NCBI RefSeq assembly: GCF_000020505.1
Contig: NC_011027.1
Coordinates: 542,001-606,000, forward strand
Reading direction: 5' to 3'
Length of the DNA stretch: 64,000 nucleotides
Source of the DNA: Chlorobaculum parvum NCIB 8327
Lineage (GTDB): Bacteria > Bacteroidota > Chlorobiia > Chlorobiales > Chlorobiaceae
This document shows positions 1 to 13,450 of this stretch, in pieces. Made by a program: the position numbers and the translations under genes. Each line of letters begins with the position of its first letter. The first letter of the stretch is position 1. A model generated the notes under the pieces. It searched no databases, was not told the origin of the DNA, and saw only the letters and a list, made by a program, of their open reading frames with translations.

Positions 1-178
1 AGCAGGGTGCTGGCGTTGACCGATCTTTTTGTATATTTTATGAACTGTCTGTAATGAAAGCAGTTACCTGCGGACATGCTGAAACGTTATTTCCCTTGAT
101 TTGACGAGATGCTAACAGGTTTTTCAGTGTGCTCTGCCGAACTCTACAATCCTGATCATAAACCTTGACGGAGCAACC

Positions 179-367
179 ATGAAGAAAAATATGGGGCAAA
201 AAGATCGTACCGTTCGTGCAATCCTTGGCGTGGTCATGTTGGTCTATGCCGTTGTATTTCAGAATCTTGTCGGGCTCATCGGATTGATCCCTCTTGTAAC
301 GGCTATCGTCGGTTACTGCCCTCTTTATGAGGTGCTCGAAGTAACCTCCAACAAATACGCCGACTGA
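179..367 (+). CDS. DUF2892 (YgaP-type) small membrane protein
   Basis: A 62-residue protein. After a short basic start (KKNMGQKDR) it has two hydrophobic segments at about residues 14-28 and 30-47, then GYCPLYEVL. The pattern of a charged N-terminus, a paired helix and GxCPLY is that of the DUF2892 family, which occurs alone or attached to rhodanese domains. It should sit in the inner membrane; no biochemical role is established for stand-alone members. The ATG has a GGAG ribosome site 6 nt upstream, a TACAAT -10-like sequence lies at 145-150, and a strong hairpin terminator follows at 427-457, so it looks monocistronic. Confidence 0.85.
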   Translation: MKKNMGQKDRTVRAILGVVMLVYAVVFQNLVGLIGLIPLVTAIVGYCPLYEVLEVTSNKYAD

Positions 368-426
368 GGCTTCCGTCATCCGGCTTTTCCTGATCCGGAA
401 AAGCTCCGCAAGGCGTTCAATGTTTT

Positions 427-457
427 AGGGAGATCGATTTCGATCTCCCTTTTTTTG
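427..457 (+). terminator. Rho-independent terminator after the DUF2892 gene
   Basis: A perfect 11-bp inverted repeat (427-437 with 440-450, 2-nt loop) is followed by a run of seven T. It lies 60 nt after the stop codon and is read on the plus strand. Confidence 0.85.
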
Positions 458-657
458 TTTCCTCCCGAAACGGCGGTTTGCAGCCGTGTTCGTGCCGCGC
501 CGCGCCGCTTTTTCTTTTCGTTCTACAGGCTGATGCACGAAACTTTTCAGCGCCAATCCGCTTTTCATTTTTTGCGCTGTGGTGCAGATCATCTTTATCG
601 TGTTTTTCTGCAAAGGCATCGGGAGATTTTAGCCGTTAACTTTTGATACGAAACAGC

Positions 658-3267
<2,610 letters not shown>

Positions 3268-3306
3268 TCATCGTTCTGAAAATTGAAGATCGTTCATCCA
3301 TGAAAC

Positions 3307-3339
3307 AAAAAAGGCGGCCCGTTGAGAGCCGCCTTTTTT
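3307..3339. terminator. Bidirectional terminator between the P-type ATPase and ppdK
   Basis: A six-A run and GGCGGC pair with GCCGCC and a six-T run around a 9-nt loop. The symmetry gives a T-tailed hairpin on both strands, as expected between two convergent genes. Confidence 0.9.
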
Positions 3340-3367
3340 GCGTTGAAATGTTGCTGTCTGCCGTGGA

Positions 3368-6118
<2,751 letters not shown>

Positions 6119-6256
6119 GTTCCTATTGGTTGGTTGACCCGAAAAAACAAATAAACTCATGTAAAAAAGAGTTCGGAAAAGTATTTTTCCGAGTCGTCAA
6201 TTTAACAGAAAAAAACGTTCGGAAAAACCCGGAATAGCGTTCAAATCGCCAGTTTC

Positions 6257-7126
6257 ATGGAGAGTTTAGCAGTTGTTTTCATTCTGCAGGTGTTCAGGAT
6301 TTCAGTGCCCTACCTGTTTGCTTCAGTGGGGGCGGTCTTTTCGGAACGGGGCGGTGTCATCAATCTGGCCCTCGAAGGACTGATCCTCGCGGGTGCGTTT
6401 GGCGCGATGCTTGGCCAGCATCTGAGCGGGTCAGCATGGACGGGGGTGGCTGTTGCGCTGGCACTCGGATTGATCGTCTCATTGCTGCATGCGTTCGTGA
6501 CCATCACGCTCCGGGCAGATCAGATTGTCAGCGGCATCGCGATCAACATTCTCGTTATGGGGGCGACCCGATTCAGCCTCGGCTTACTTTTTGGCAGCGC
6601 GATGAACTCACCGCGAATTGCCGGGATGGAGGCTTCGATGCCGCTGCTCGATCCGCTGCTGATTATTGCCGTGCTCTCGGTTGCGCTCGGCCAGTTCATG
6701 CTGTTCCGGACGCCTTACGGCCTGCGGCTCCGTGCGGCGGGCGAGAGTGCTGAAGCGGTCGAAACGGCGGGCCTCGACGTCCGGAAGCTGCGCTACTCCG
6801 GTGTTCTGATTTCCGGTGCGTTGGCTGCGCTCGGCGGTGCGTTCCTCGTGTTTCAGCAGCACAGCTTTACGGATAACATGTCCGCTGGACGTGGTTACAT
6901 CGCACTGGCCGCGATGATTATCGGCAAGTGGTCGCCTGCCGGTGCAGCGCTGGCGAGCGTGCTTTTCGCCTCCGCTGAAGCGATGTCGATGTGGTTCCCA
7001 TCCGGCTGGCTGCCCACCCAGCTTGTGCAGTCGCTGCCGTACCTGATTACGCTTCTGGTGCTCGCCGGTTTCGTCGGCAAGGCTACGCCACCGAAAGAGG
7101 TGGGGGTGCCCTACGAGCCGGAGTGA
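6257..7126 (+). CDS. ABC transporter permease, nucleoside/simple-sugar type (BPD_transp_2)
   Basis: A 289-residue, very hydrophobic protein with eight or nine likely membrane helices. The N-terminal stretch SERGGVINLALEGL and the later GxAESAEAVETAGLDV are typical of the second permease (NupQ/YufQ) of BMP-dependent nucleoside importers in the PF02653 family. Such permeases normally sit beside an ATP-binding gene, a paired permease and a BMP-family binding lipoprotein. None is visible here: ppdK is on the other strand upstream and elbB converges downstream with a 7-nt gap. The partners must be elsewhere or the gene is a remnant. Family assignment is firm, substrate is not. Confidence 0.85.
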   Translation: MESLAVVFILQVFRISVPYLFASVGAVFSERGGVINLALEGLILAGAFGAMLGQHLSGSAWTGVAVALALGLIVSLLHAFVTITLRADQIVSGIAINILVMGATRFSLGLLFGSAMNSPRIAGMEASMPLLDPLLIIAVLSVALGQFMLFRTPYGLRLRAAGESAEAVETAGLDVRKLRYSGVLISGALAALGGAFLVFQQHSFTDNMSAGRGYIALAAMIIGKWSPAGAALASVLFASAEAMSMWFPSGWLPTQLVQSLPYLITLLVLAGFVGKATPPKEVGVPYEPE

Positions 7127-7133
7127 GGTCTTC

Positions 7134-7787
7134 TCAGGCCAGTTCGACGACCTTGTTGACCAGCGCTTCGATGCCTTTTGCTACCGCACCGATGTTTGGG
7201 CCGAGCATGTAGGCCGGGGTGCTGACGATCTTTGTGCCGGGGCTGACGATCGCCTCTTCGACCTTCGCCTCGACGTGCTTTGCGCCCATCGCCTCGATGT
7301 CCTTTGCCGTTGCGGCGTCGCTGCCGATGGTCAGCTCAATTCCTTCGCAGCCGAGCAGCTTTGCCGCGATGACTGGTGCGATGCAGAGGAATCCGACCGG
7401 CTTGCCCTCTTTGTGGAAGCTTTTCACAGCGGTGGCAACCTCTTCGTTGACCTCGCACTCCGCGCTCTTGAAGGCGTAGTTACACAGATTCTTTGCTGCG
7501 CCGTAACCGCCCGGAATAATGAGGGCGTCGAGAGCGCTGGCGTCGAGGTTGGCCAGATCGCTGATTGCGCCCCGGCAGATGCGTGCCGATTCGGTCAGCA
7601 CGTTGCGCGTTTCGTTCATCTCCTCGCCGGTGCGGTGGTTGATGACGTGGTGCTGGTCGATGTCGGGGGCAAAGCAGATCGCCTCGGCTCCAGCCTGGTC
7701 GAGCGCCAGAAGCGTCAGCACCGCTTCGTGAATTTCCGAGCCGTCATAGACGCCGCATCCCGCGAGAATGACTCCGATCTTTTTCAT
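7134..7787 (-). CDS. elbB: ElbB, isoprenoid-biosynthesis-linked glyoxalase (DJ-1/PfpI superfamily)
   Basis: 217 residues, the family length. The opening GVILAGCGVYDGSEIHEA, the middle LIIPGGYGAAKNL and the nucleophile-elbow-like GFLCIAPVIAA are diagnostic of ElbB/ElbA proteins, close relatives of DJ-1. The Cys in FLCIAP is the expected reactive residue. E. coli ElbB has glyoxalase activity in vitro and was linked genetically to isoprenoid synthesis, but its physiological substrate is unresolved. It is soluble and cytoplasmic. It converges tightly on the permease gene and is divergent from the lipoprotein at 7895. Confidence 0.93.
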   Translation of the reverse strand: MKKIGVILAGCGVYDGSEIHEAVLTLLALDQAGAEAICFAPDIDQHHVINHRTGEEMNETRNVLTESARICRGAISDLANLDASALDALIIPGGYGAAKNLCNYAFKSAECEVNEEVATAVKSFHKEGKPVGFLCIAPVIAAKLLGCEGIELTIGSDAATAKDIEAMGAKHVEAKVEEAIVSPGTKIVSTPAYMLGPNIGAVAKGIEALVNKVVELA

Positions 7788-7894
7788 GATGGTCAGGATT
7801 TATGTTTGGGAGGAGAGGCTTTTCATGGTATGGTATGAAAAAGGTGGAGCTTTTGAAACCGCCTGATGCTCTGAACACCTCTGACCGGGATTGG

Positions 7895-8479
7895 ATGATG
7901 CAAGATTCTTTCAAAGCACTGCTGCGCGGACGTTTGCTTTTTTTGCTCACCGTGCTTGTGCTGTCCGCTGGTTGCGCGAAGCGGGACGAGCCTGTCAAAA
8001 GTCTGATAATTGGCAATCAGGTTTGGATGGCTGAAAACCTCACAACCGACAAATATCGTAATGGCGACTTGATCCGCCATGCGAAGAGCGTCGAGGAGTG
8101 GAACGACGCGATTTCAAGGCAGGAGGGCGCGTGGTGCAACTACGGCAACGAACCGGATGGCGCTCGATTGTACAACTGGTTCGCCGTTGCCGATCCGCGT
8201 GGCCTCGCACCCGAAGGGTGGCACGTGCCGACCGATGCCGAATGGCGGGAACTCGAAGCGGCGACCGATGGCCGGGGCTTCGAGACAGATTTTACCGGAA
8301 GCCGTAACTGCCTCGGCTTTTTTTTCGGAAAGGGAAGTGCGGCTTTTTTCTGGACAGCAACGCCCGCCGGAGAGTTCGACGCCTGGAACCGCGAAATCAG
8401 CAAGGCGGGCGGCAAGCTGCAACGAGTGCACGTCGCGCGAGGGTTGGGGCTGTCGGTGCGGTGCGTGAAAAGTAATTGA
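7895..8479 (+). CDS. FISUMP-domain lipoprotein
   Basis: 194 residues from the chosen ATG. A lipoprotein signal peptide runs from residue 3 to the lipobox LSAGC, with the lipidated Cys at 27. The mature part has IIGNQVWMAENLTTDKY, ARLYNWFAV, GWHVPTDAEWRELE and a C-terminal LSVRCVKSN: the Fibrobacter succinogenes major paralogous domain (FISUMP, TIGR02145), found in secreted proteins of Fibrobacter, Bacteroidetes and Chlorobi. Its role is unknown; a C-type-lectin-like fold is often suspected. An open frame continues upstream to 7802, but starting there would bury the signal peptide. It ends convergently with the methyltransferase gene. Confidence 0.85.
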   Translation: MMQDSFKALLRGRLLFLLTVLVLSAGCAKRDEPVKSLIIGNQVWMAENLTTDKYRNGDLIRHAKSVEEWNDAISRQEGAWCNYGNEPDGARLYNWFAVADPRGLAPEGWHVPTDAEWRELEAATDGRGFETDFTGSRNCLGFFFGKGSAAFFWTATPAGEFDAWNREISKAGGKLQRVHVARGLGLSVRCVKSN

Positions 8480-8481
8480 GC

Positions 8482-8508
8482 CAGATCGGACGGATCAGTC
8501 GGATCTGA
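8482..8508. repeat. Inverted-repeat element at convergent gene ends (copy 1)
   Basis: CAGATCGGAC pairs imperfectly with a downstream GTCGGATCTG to give a hairpin between two convergent genes. Its first 15 nt (8482-8496) recur exactly at 43456-43470, also between convergent genes. It probably acts as a terminator-like dispersed repeat. Confidence 0.55.
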
Positions 8509-8528
8509 CTAATCGGGGAAACAGCGCC

Positions 8529-9032
8529 CTAATCTTTTGCCCTTCCTATCCCCGGAAAGAATTTGCCGACCCGTGCGGCGTACTCCCGATACTCTGGGTG
8601 GCGTTCGGTGAGCCAGACTTCCTCTTTCGAAGCTTTGTAGTTGAAGAAGAGTGCGGCCACGATGGTGACGAAGAGGTGCGACAGGCTCAGCGAAAACACG
8701 GCCCAGCCGGCGGCGGCGAAAAGCTGAGAGCTGTAGAGCGGGTGGCGCACGAGGCCGTACACGCCGGTATCGACCAGCTTGCTGTGATCGACCGGATAGG
8801 GGAGTGGCGTGATGTATTCACGGAGGGTGAGTGAACCGCCGACGCCAAGTGCGGCGGCGATGACCATGCCGACGAACAGGGCGCCCCAGCGTAACAACGT
8901 CAGTTGACCGAAAAGCTCGTTGCCCTGTAGATCGGGCCAGTTCGGAGTGAGGATGTAGAGCACAACGAGCACCATCTGGATGGCCACCAGAAATTCGCCT
9001 CGCGCACCGGCGTTCATTGATCTCTTTTCCAC
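8529..9032 (-). CDS. Isoprenylcysteine carboxyl methyltransferase-like membrane methyltransferase
   Basis: 167 residues with four or five hydrophobic segments and the C-terminal signature of the ICMT/PEMT superfamily: GVYGLVRHPLYSS near residue 97, then an E-rich helix (SKEEVWL) and HPEYREYAARVGKFFP. These residues bind S-adenosylmethionine at the membrane face. Bacterial members methylate small or lipid substrates and the acceptor cannot be told from sequence. Translation probably begins at GTG 9032, preceded by a G-rich ribosome site; an ATG at 9017 is the alternative. It is divergent from the hydrolase gene, with a promoter-like pair in the gap. Confidence 0.85.
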   Translation of the reverse strand: MEKRSMNAGARGEFLVAIQMVLVVLYILTPNWPDLQGNELFGQLTLLRWGALFVGMVIAAALGVGGSLTLREYITPLPYPVDHSKLVDTGVYGLVRHPLYSSQLFAAAGWAVFSLSLSHLFVTIVAALFFNYKASKEEVWLTERHPEYREYAARVGKFFPGIGRAKD

Positions 9033-9041
9033 GTCACCCCC

Positions 9042-9069
9042 TTGACAATCGTCATAATTGCTCTATTTT
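9042..9069 (+). promoter_or_regulatory. Putative sigma-70-type promoter for the isochorismatase-family gene
   Basis: A perfect TTGACA at 9042-9047 is followed after 16 nt by TATTTT at 9064-9069, 66 nt before the chosen ATG. Seen by eye only. Confidence 0.4.
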
Positions 9070-9135
9070 CAGAAACTTCAAAATTGTAGGAAATTGTCTC
9101 CAAGAAAAGCGTTAACTCTCTCATCAGCGACACCC

Positions 9136-9681
9136 ATGATCACTCCGAAAGAGACCCTGCTGCTCGTCATCGACATTCAAGGCAAGCTCGCCACTAGCGT
9201 TGTTCAGCCTGATCGGCTCGTCAAAAACGTGAGCAAGCTTCTGAGAGCTTGCAATCTGCTTGAGGTTCCGGTGATCTACACCGAGCAGTATCCGAAAGGT
9301 CTTGGCCCTACGGTTGGTGAGTTGAAAGAGCTTATCGGTCAGGAAACGCCATTCGAGAAGCTTTCGTTCAGTTGCTGCGGCAATGATGATTTTATGAAGC
9401 GTCTGCGTTCGCTCGGTCGCAACGATATTCTCGTGGTCGGCATCGAGACTCATGTGTGCGTTTATCAGACCTGCCGGGAGTTGCTTGAATTCGGCTACAA
9501 TGTCCACCTGGTTACCGATGCCGTGTCGTCGAGAAGTGAAGAGAACCGCGAGCTTGGCATCCGGTGCATCGAACGGGCCGGAGGTATGCCGACCAGCACC
9601 GAGATGGTGATTTTTGAGCTGCAACGCATCGCCGAAGGGGAGACCTTCAAAGCGATCTCAAAGATCATTAAGGAGGACTGA
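9136..9681 (+). CDS. Isochorismatase-family cysteine hydrolase (YcaC-like)
   Basis: 181 residues. The family catalytic triad is visible: Asp in LLVIDIQGKL near residue 13, Lys in TPFEKLSFSC near 79, and the nucleophile Cys in GIETHVCVYQT near 114, the last preceded by the usual cis-peptide region. The closest groups are small cysteine hydrolases such as YcaC; the real substrate is unknown and it is unlikely to be isochorismate. An open frame extends 26 codons upstream to 9058 but that part is not family-like and would overlap the promoter. The last 14 nt overlap the 3' end of lpxK on the other strand. Confidence 0.88.
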   Translation: MITPKETLLLVIDIQGKLATSVVQPDRLVKNVSKLLRACNLLEVPVIYTEQYPKGLGPTVGELKELIGQETPFEKLSFSCCGNDDFMKRLRSLGRNDILVVGIETHVCVYQTCRELLEFGYNVHLVTDAVSSRSEENRELGIRCIERAGGMPTSTEMVIFELQRIAEGETFKAISKIIKED

Positions 9682-10753
9682 GAGGCCAGTTTACGACTTT
9701 CGTTTCTAGCACCGAGAGCAGCCGTTTTTCAAGCTCTTCCGTGCCGTCGAGGAACTCCGGGGCGATGGTCAGATAGCGGCAGCCCGCCTGCGCGAGCATT
9801 TCGGTGAGTTGCGGGTTGTCGGCGATGCGAAACCAGTCCTTTTCCGTGGTGACGGGTACAAATTCCTGTCGCTTCGATTCCTCGATAATCGAGCGTATTG
9901 CAGCTTCGGTGTATGGCTCGTGATCGCGGAAAAACTTTGTGGCCTTCACCGTTATTCCCGCCTTTTCCAGGCTGTGCAGAAATCCTTCCGGCGCACCGAT
10001 GCCAGCGAAGGCCAGCGCCTTCACGGCCGGTTCGGTCGCCCCGTTTTCCGATCCATCAACCTTCACCAATTTGCCCGGCTTGATCTTCGAGCGGAGCACT
10101 GGCTTTCCGGTTTCTCGCAATTTCTGGAGCAGCGGTGCGGCTTTGGCGTCGTCGGTGATTTTGCTGAGGATGATGAGGTCGGCGCGGCTAAGGCCCGGCA
10201 GTGGTTCGCGCAGTCGGCCGGCGGGGAGCATGGCATCGAGTTCCTGCGGCGTTCCGGCGTTGACTACGACGATGTCGAGGTCTCGCGCGATTTTGCGGTG
10301 CTGAAAGGCGTCGTCGAGCACGATCACGCCGGGCAAACGGTCAGCGAATTCGCGCATGAGGAATTGCACGCCTTCGACGCGCTCTTCGGCGACCACGACG
10401 ATCGTGCCGGGATTGCGCGAGGCGAGCATCGCGGTTTCGTCGCCTGCGTCGCGGCTGCCGAGCAGAATCCTCTTGCCGTCCGAAACGAGTTGCACGCCCT
10501 TCGTCTGGCGCCCGTAGCCTCTCGATACGATGGCTGTCGGAATGCCGGATGCTTCGTAGAACTTCACGATCCAGTCCACGAGCGGGGTTTTGCCAGTACC
10601 GCCGGTGGTGATGTTGCCGACCGAAACCACCGGAATCGGCGAGCGCCAGCTTTTGAAAGCGCCCCGGTCATACAGGTGGTTGCGCAGGCTCATCACCACG
10701 CCGTAGAGCGCGGCAGCCGGGCGCAGAAGGAATGATGCGCTGCGGCTACTCAT
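9668..10753 (-). CDS. lpxK: Tetraacyldisaccharide 4'-kinase
   Basis: 361 residues. LpxK adds the 4'-phosphate to the tetraacyl disaccharide precursor of lipid A at the inner membrane. An N-terminal membrane-anchoring stretch (about residues 5-24) precedes VGNITTGGTGKTPLVDW, the family P-loop. Further family segments are SRGYGR, GDETAMLA and the DDAFQHRKIARDLDIV block that holds catalytic acidic and His residues. It follows the DUF374 gene on the same strand with an 8-nt overlap, so the two are likely translated together. Its 3' end overlaps the convergent hydrolase gene by 14 nt. Confidence 0.96.
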   Translation of the reverse strand: MSSRSASFLLRPAAALYGVVMSLRNHLYDRGAFKSWRSPIPVVSVGNITTGGTGKTPLVDWIVKFYEASGIPTAIVSRGYGRQTKGVQLVSDGKRILLGSRDAGDETAMLASRNPGTIVVVAEERVEGVQFLMREFADRLPGVIVLDDAFQHRKIARDLDIVVVNAGTPQELDAMLPAGRLREPLPGLSRADLIILSKITDDAKAAPLLQKLRETGKPVLRSKIKPGKLVKVDGSENGATEPAVKALAFAGIGAPEGFLHSLEKAGITVKATKFFRDHEPYTEAAIRSIIEESKRQEFVPVTTEKDWFRIADNPQLTEMLAQAGCRYLTIAPEFLDGTEELEKRLLSVLETKVVNWPLSPP

Positions 10754-11375
10754 GAGCGAGCGAGGATGAGAAGTTGTCTGCCCAGTCGCGGAATGCCTCT
10801 TCGGAAGGGAAGTCCGGCACCTGCACGACGTGCAGCTTTACCAGCACATGGCTGAAGGGGAGGGGGATTTCAAACCTGTCCCAGCTTTTCAGGCTTCGCG
10901 CGTTACCGTACCGGATTTCGGCAAAGCAGAGCGGGACGTTGTGTTGTGCGGCGAGTCGGAGCGTGCCGTACTTGAAGCGGTGGTGCGGGCCACGTGGGCC
11001 GTCAGGGGTGACCGCCACCACACCGCGGCGACGCAGGGCTTCGCCGATGTTGCGCTTGACCTCCTCCTTGCCTCTGGAGCTCGATCCCCGGATCAGGCGG
11101 AATTTGAGCCGTTCGAGCGCGTCGGCGAGGATCTGGCCGTCTCCCGAAAGGCTGACCACAGCCGAAACCGGACGTCCCGTAAACAGTTGCTTCGCCAGCA
11201 GCCAACCCGTAATCATCTTGCCGTGCCAGAAGGCGAAGATGACGCCACGCGGTTCATCCGGCAGCGGTTCTCCGGCGTTTTCGACCTCGATCTTCAACGT
11301 CCTGAAGAGCAGCTTCAGAACGTGGGGGAGCAGGCGTGTTCCGCCATCAAGAAGGATGTGCTTGAGGCTATGCAT
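10746..11375 (-). CDS. DUF374 lysophospholipid acyltransferase-family protein
   Basis: 209 residues. FAFWHGKMITGWLL near residue 50 and TPDGPRGPHHRFKYG near residue 118 match DUF374 (COG2121), a group related to LPLAT/LpxL acyltransferases; the His of WHGKM stands where the HX4D motif begins. It probably transfers a fatty acyl chain onto a lipid A or phospholipid acceptor at the inner membrane, which fits its position just upstream of and overlapping lpxK. The exact acceptor is not known. The start ATG is 157 nt from the divergent purD. Confidence 0.85.
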   Translation of the reverse strand: MHSLKHILLDGGTRLLPHVLKLLFRTLKIEVENAGEPLPDEPRGVIFAFWHGKMITGWLLAKQLFTGRPVSAVVSLSGDGQILADALERLKFRLIRGSSSRGKEEVKRNIGEALRRRGVVAVTPDGPRGPHHRFKYGTLRLAAQHNVPLCFAEIRYGNARSLKSWDRFEIPLPFSHVLVKLHVVQVPDFPSEEAFRDWADNFSSSLAHE

Positions 11376-11532
11376 GGGGGAAGCAGCGGTGCGGGCGGAA
11401 TTTTTTTATTGTTTTTGTGACGCGTGATACATTATATACATCCAGCGTTCAACCGATCCGGGCGGACGGCATCAATTTAACAATCCACGCCGACAAACCA
11501 CAGGTTTTGAGGCCATTGTTCCATACCTGCAC

Positions 11533-12810
11533 ATGAATGTTCTGATTATCGGAAGCGGCGCCAGGGAGCATGCTCTGGCTTGGGCCGTTGCGCGCAGTTC
11601 GAAAGTTTCAACCGTGCTGGTGGCTCCGGGCAACGGAGGCACGGCCACGATGGGCGGCAAGGTTCGCAACGTCGCGATCAAGGCGACTGACATCGACGCA
11701 CTGCTCGATCTGGTTGCGAAAGAGTCGATTGGTCTGACGGTGGTCGGCCCTGAGCAGCCGCTCGAAGTTGGCATCGTGAACCGCTTTCGCGATGCGGGGC
11801 TGAAGATCGTCGGCCCGACCGCCGAGGCAGCGCAGCTGGAGACGAGCAAGGTGTTCGCCAAAGACTTTATGAAGCGTCATGGCATTCCGACCGCCGGGTA
11901 TGAAGTGTTCCGCGACCACGCGTCCGCGAAAAGCTATCTTGAAGCGTGTGGCTCGTTCCCGCAGGTGATCAAGGCCAGTGGTCTGTGTGCCGGAAAAGGC
12001 GTCGTCGTCGCGATGACTCGCGAAGAGGCGCTGGAGGCAATCCACGATTTCTTCGAGTCCCGTGTCTTTGGCGATGCGGCTGACGAGGTGGTGATCGAAG
12101 CGTTCCTGACCGGTCAGGAGGCGAGTGTTTTCGCGCTGACCGATGGTGAGAACTACCAGCTGTTCCTAGCTGCACAGGATCACAAGCGCATCGGCGAAGG
12201 TGATACCGGCAAGAATACCGGCGGCATGGGTGCCTACGCCCCGGCTCCGCTGGTGACGCCGGAGGTGATGCGGCGGGTCGAGGAAGAGGTCATCAAACCG
12301 ACGCTTGCCGGCATGAAGGCAGACGGCTACGCCTACACCGGTTTCCTCTACGTTGGCCTCATGATCGACAACGGCGAGCCCTCGGTGGTCGAGTACAACG
12401 TCCGCCTCGGTGATCCCGAAACACAGGTGGTGTTGCCGATGCTGAAGAGCGACCTGTTCGACGCGCTGCTGGCAAGCGTCGAGGGCGGGCTTGAAGCCGT
12501 GCCGTTCGAGATGCAGAGCGGAGCCGCCGCCACGGTCGTTATGGCCTCGAAGGGCTATCCCGACGGATACGAAACCGGCAAGGCGATCTCGATCGATCCT
12601 TCGGTGAACGATATGGATGGAGTGCTTGTTTTCCATGCCGGTACGCGCCAGGATGGTGATGTGCTTGTAACTTCGGGTGGTCGCGTGCTCTCGGTGACAG
12701 CCTCCGGTGCGTCACTTAAAGAGGCGCTCGATCAAGCCTATCGCGGCGTAGCAGCTATCAATTTCGAGGGGGCAGTCTATCGCCGGGACATCGGCGCAAA
12801 GGCGCTTTGA
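11533..12810 (+). CDS. purD: Phosphoribosylamine--glycine ligase (GARS)
   Basis: 425 residues, the usual length. PurD makes glycinamide ribonucleotide from phosphoribosylamine, glycine and ATP, the second step of purine synthesis. It begins with NVLIIGSGAREHALAW, followed by the ATP-grasp segments VIKASGLCAGKGV, KNTGGMGAYAP and VEYNVRLGDPETQ. No defect is seen. It heads a possible operon with the JAMM gene 34 nt downstream. The start ATG has no strong ribosome site. Confidence 0.97.
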   Translation: MNVLIIGSGAREHALAWAVARSSKVSTVLVAPGNGGTATMGGKVRNVAIKATDIDALLDLVAKESIGLTVVGPEQPLEVGIVNRFRDAGLKIVGPTAEAAQLETSKVFAKDFMKRHGIPTAGYEVFRDHASAKSYLEACGSFPQVIKASGLCAGKGVVVAMTREEALEAIHDFFESRVFGDAADEVVIEAFLTGQEASVFALTDGENYQLFLAAQDHKRIGEGDTGKNTGGMGAYAPAPLVTPEVMRRVEEEVIKPTLAGMKADGYAYTGFLYVGLMIDNGEPSVVEYNVRLGDPETQVVLPMLKSDLFDALLASVEGGLEAVPFEMQSGAAATVVMASKGYPDGYETGKAISIDPSVNDMDGVLVFHAGTRQDGDVLVTSGGRVLSVTASGASLKEALDQAYRGVAAINFEGAVYRRDIGAKAL

Positions 12811-12844
12811 CGTATCAGCTATCTTATTCTCGCATTGGTCAGTA

Positions 12845-13276
12845 ATGAAATTACCTCGTCGCAAATTTGAAATCATACAGGAGCACGCCATCAGGGATCT
12901 TCCCTACGAATGCTGCGGGCTGCTCGTCGGAAGAAAAATGGTCGATCACCGGGGCAACATCGACAACATCGTGCATGAAATCGCCCCGTGCCGCAACACG
13001 CTTTTTTACGGGCGTGAGAACGGGTTTGAAATCTCCTACAGTGAATATCTCGAAGTGGAGCGCGAAGCCCGTAGCCTCGGCCTGGACATCATCGGCTCGT
13101 ACCATTCACACATCAACTCGACGGCCGTGCCATCGAAAAGCGATGTGGATTTTGCCAGCGCCGGTCACTCGATGCTGATTATCTCCCTGCACGGAGGCGT
13201 GCCGAGAGAGGTCACTTCATGGCTTCGCCGCGATGCAGGAGGGTTTCATCAGGAACAGATCAAAGTGCTGGCGTGA
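12845..13276 (+). CDS. JAMM/MPN (Mov34/PAD-1) family metalloprotease-like protein
   Basis: 143 residues. The zinc-binding JAMM motif is complete: Glu in YECCGLLVGR near residue 20, HSH in GSYHSHINST near residue 89, then S and D in PSKSDVDF. Prokaryotic JAMM proteins remove ubiquitin-like sulfur carriers such as ThiS or MoaD from fusion precursors, or release cysteine from carrier thiocarboxylates (Mec+). No such partner gene is adjacent here; neighbours are purD and the carB half. A hydrolase acting on a small carrier protein is the best guess. The gene is close behind purD on the same strand. Confidence 0.87.
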   Translation: MKLPRRKFEIIQEHAIRDLPYECCGLLVGRKMVDHRGNIDNIVHEIAPCRNTLFYGRENGFEISYSEYLEVEREARSLGLDIIGSYHSHINSTAVPSKSDVDFASAGHSMLIISLHGGVPREVTSWLRRDAGGFHQEQIKVLA

Positions 13277-13450
13277 GAGTTTTAGACTCTTATATGCCTT
13301 ATAGTGACTTATCGATCGTATAGGTGAAAAGCTGGGGAGGATTGCCTGAGCGACAGGAGGCCTTTGAGCCTCCAAAGCCTCACAGAACACCGGAAAATTT
13401 TGTACATTACGCAACGATAGATTTACCTCAAGACTTAAAGCGGAAAACAC

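Noticed and set aside
1-178. Possible gene end or RNA at the left edge
   Set aside because: No open frame with support, no tRNA or terminator shape; taken as upstream DNA of the DUF2892 gene.
7802-7894. Upstream extension of the FISUMP lipoprotein start
   Set aside because: It would bury the signal peptide and has no lipobox of its own; ATG 7895 is favoured.
13291-13450. Leader hairpin before carB as an attenuator
   Set aside because: Only a 6-bp stem (13356-13373) and no leader peptide or known riboswitch core; too weak to call.
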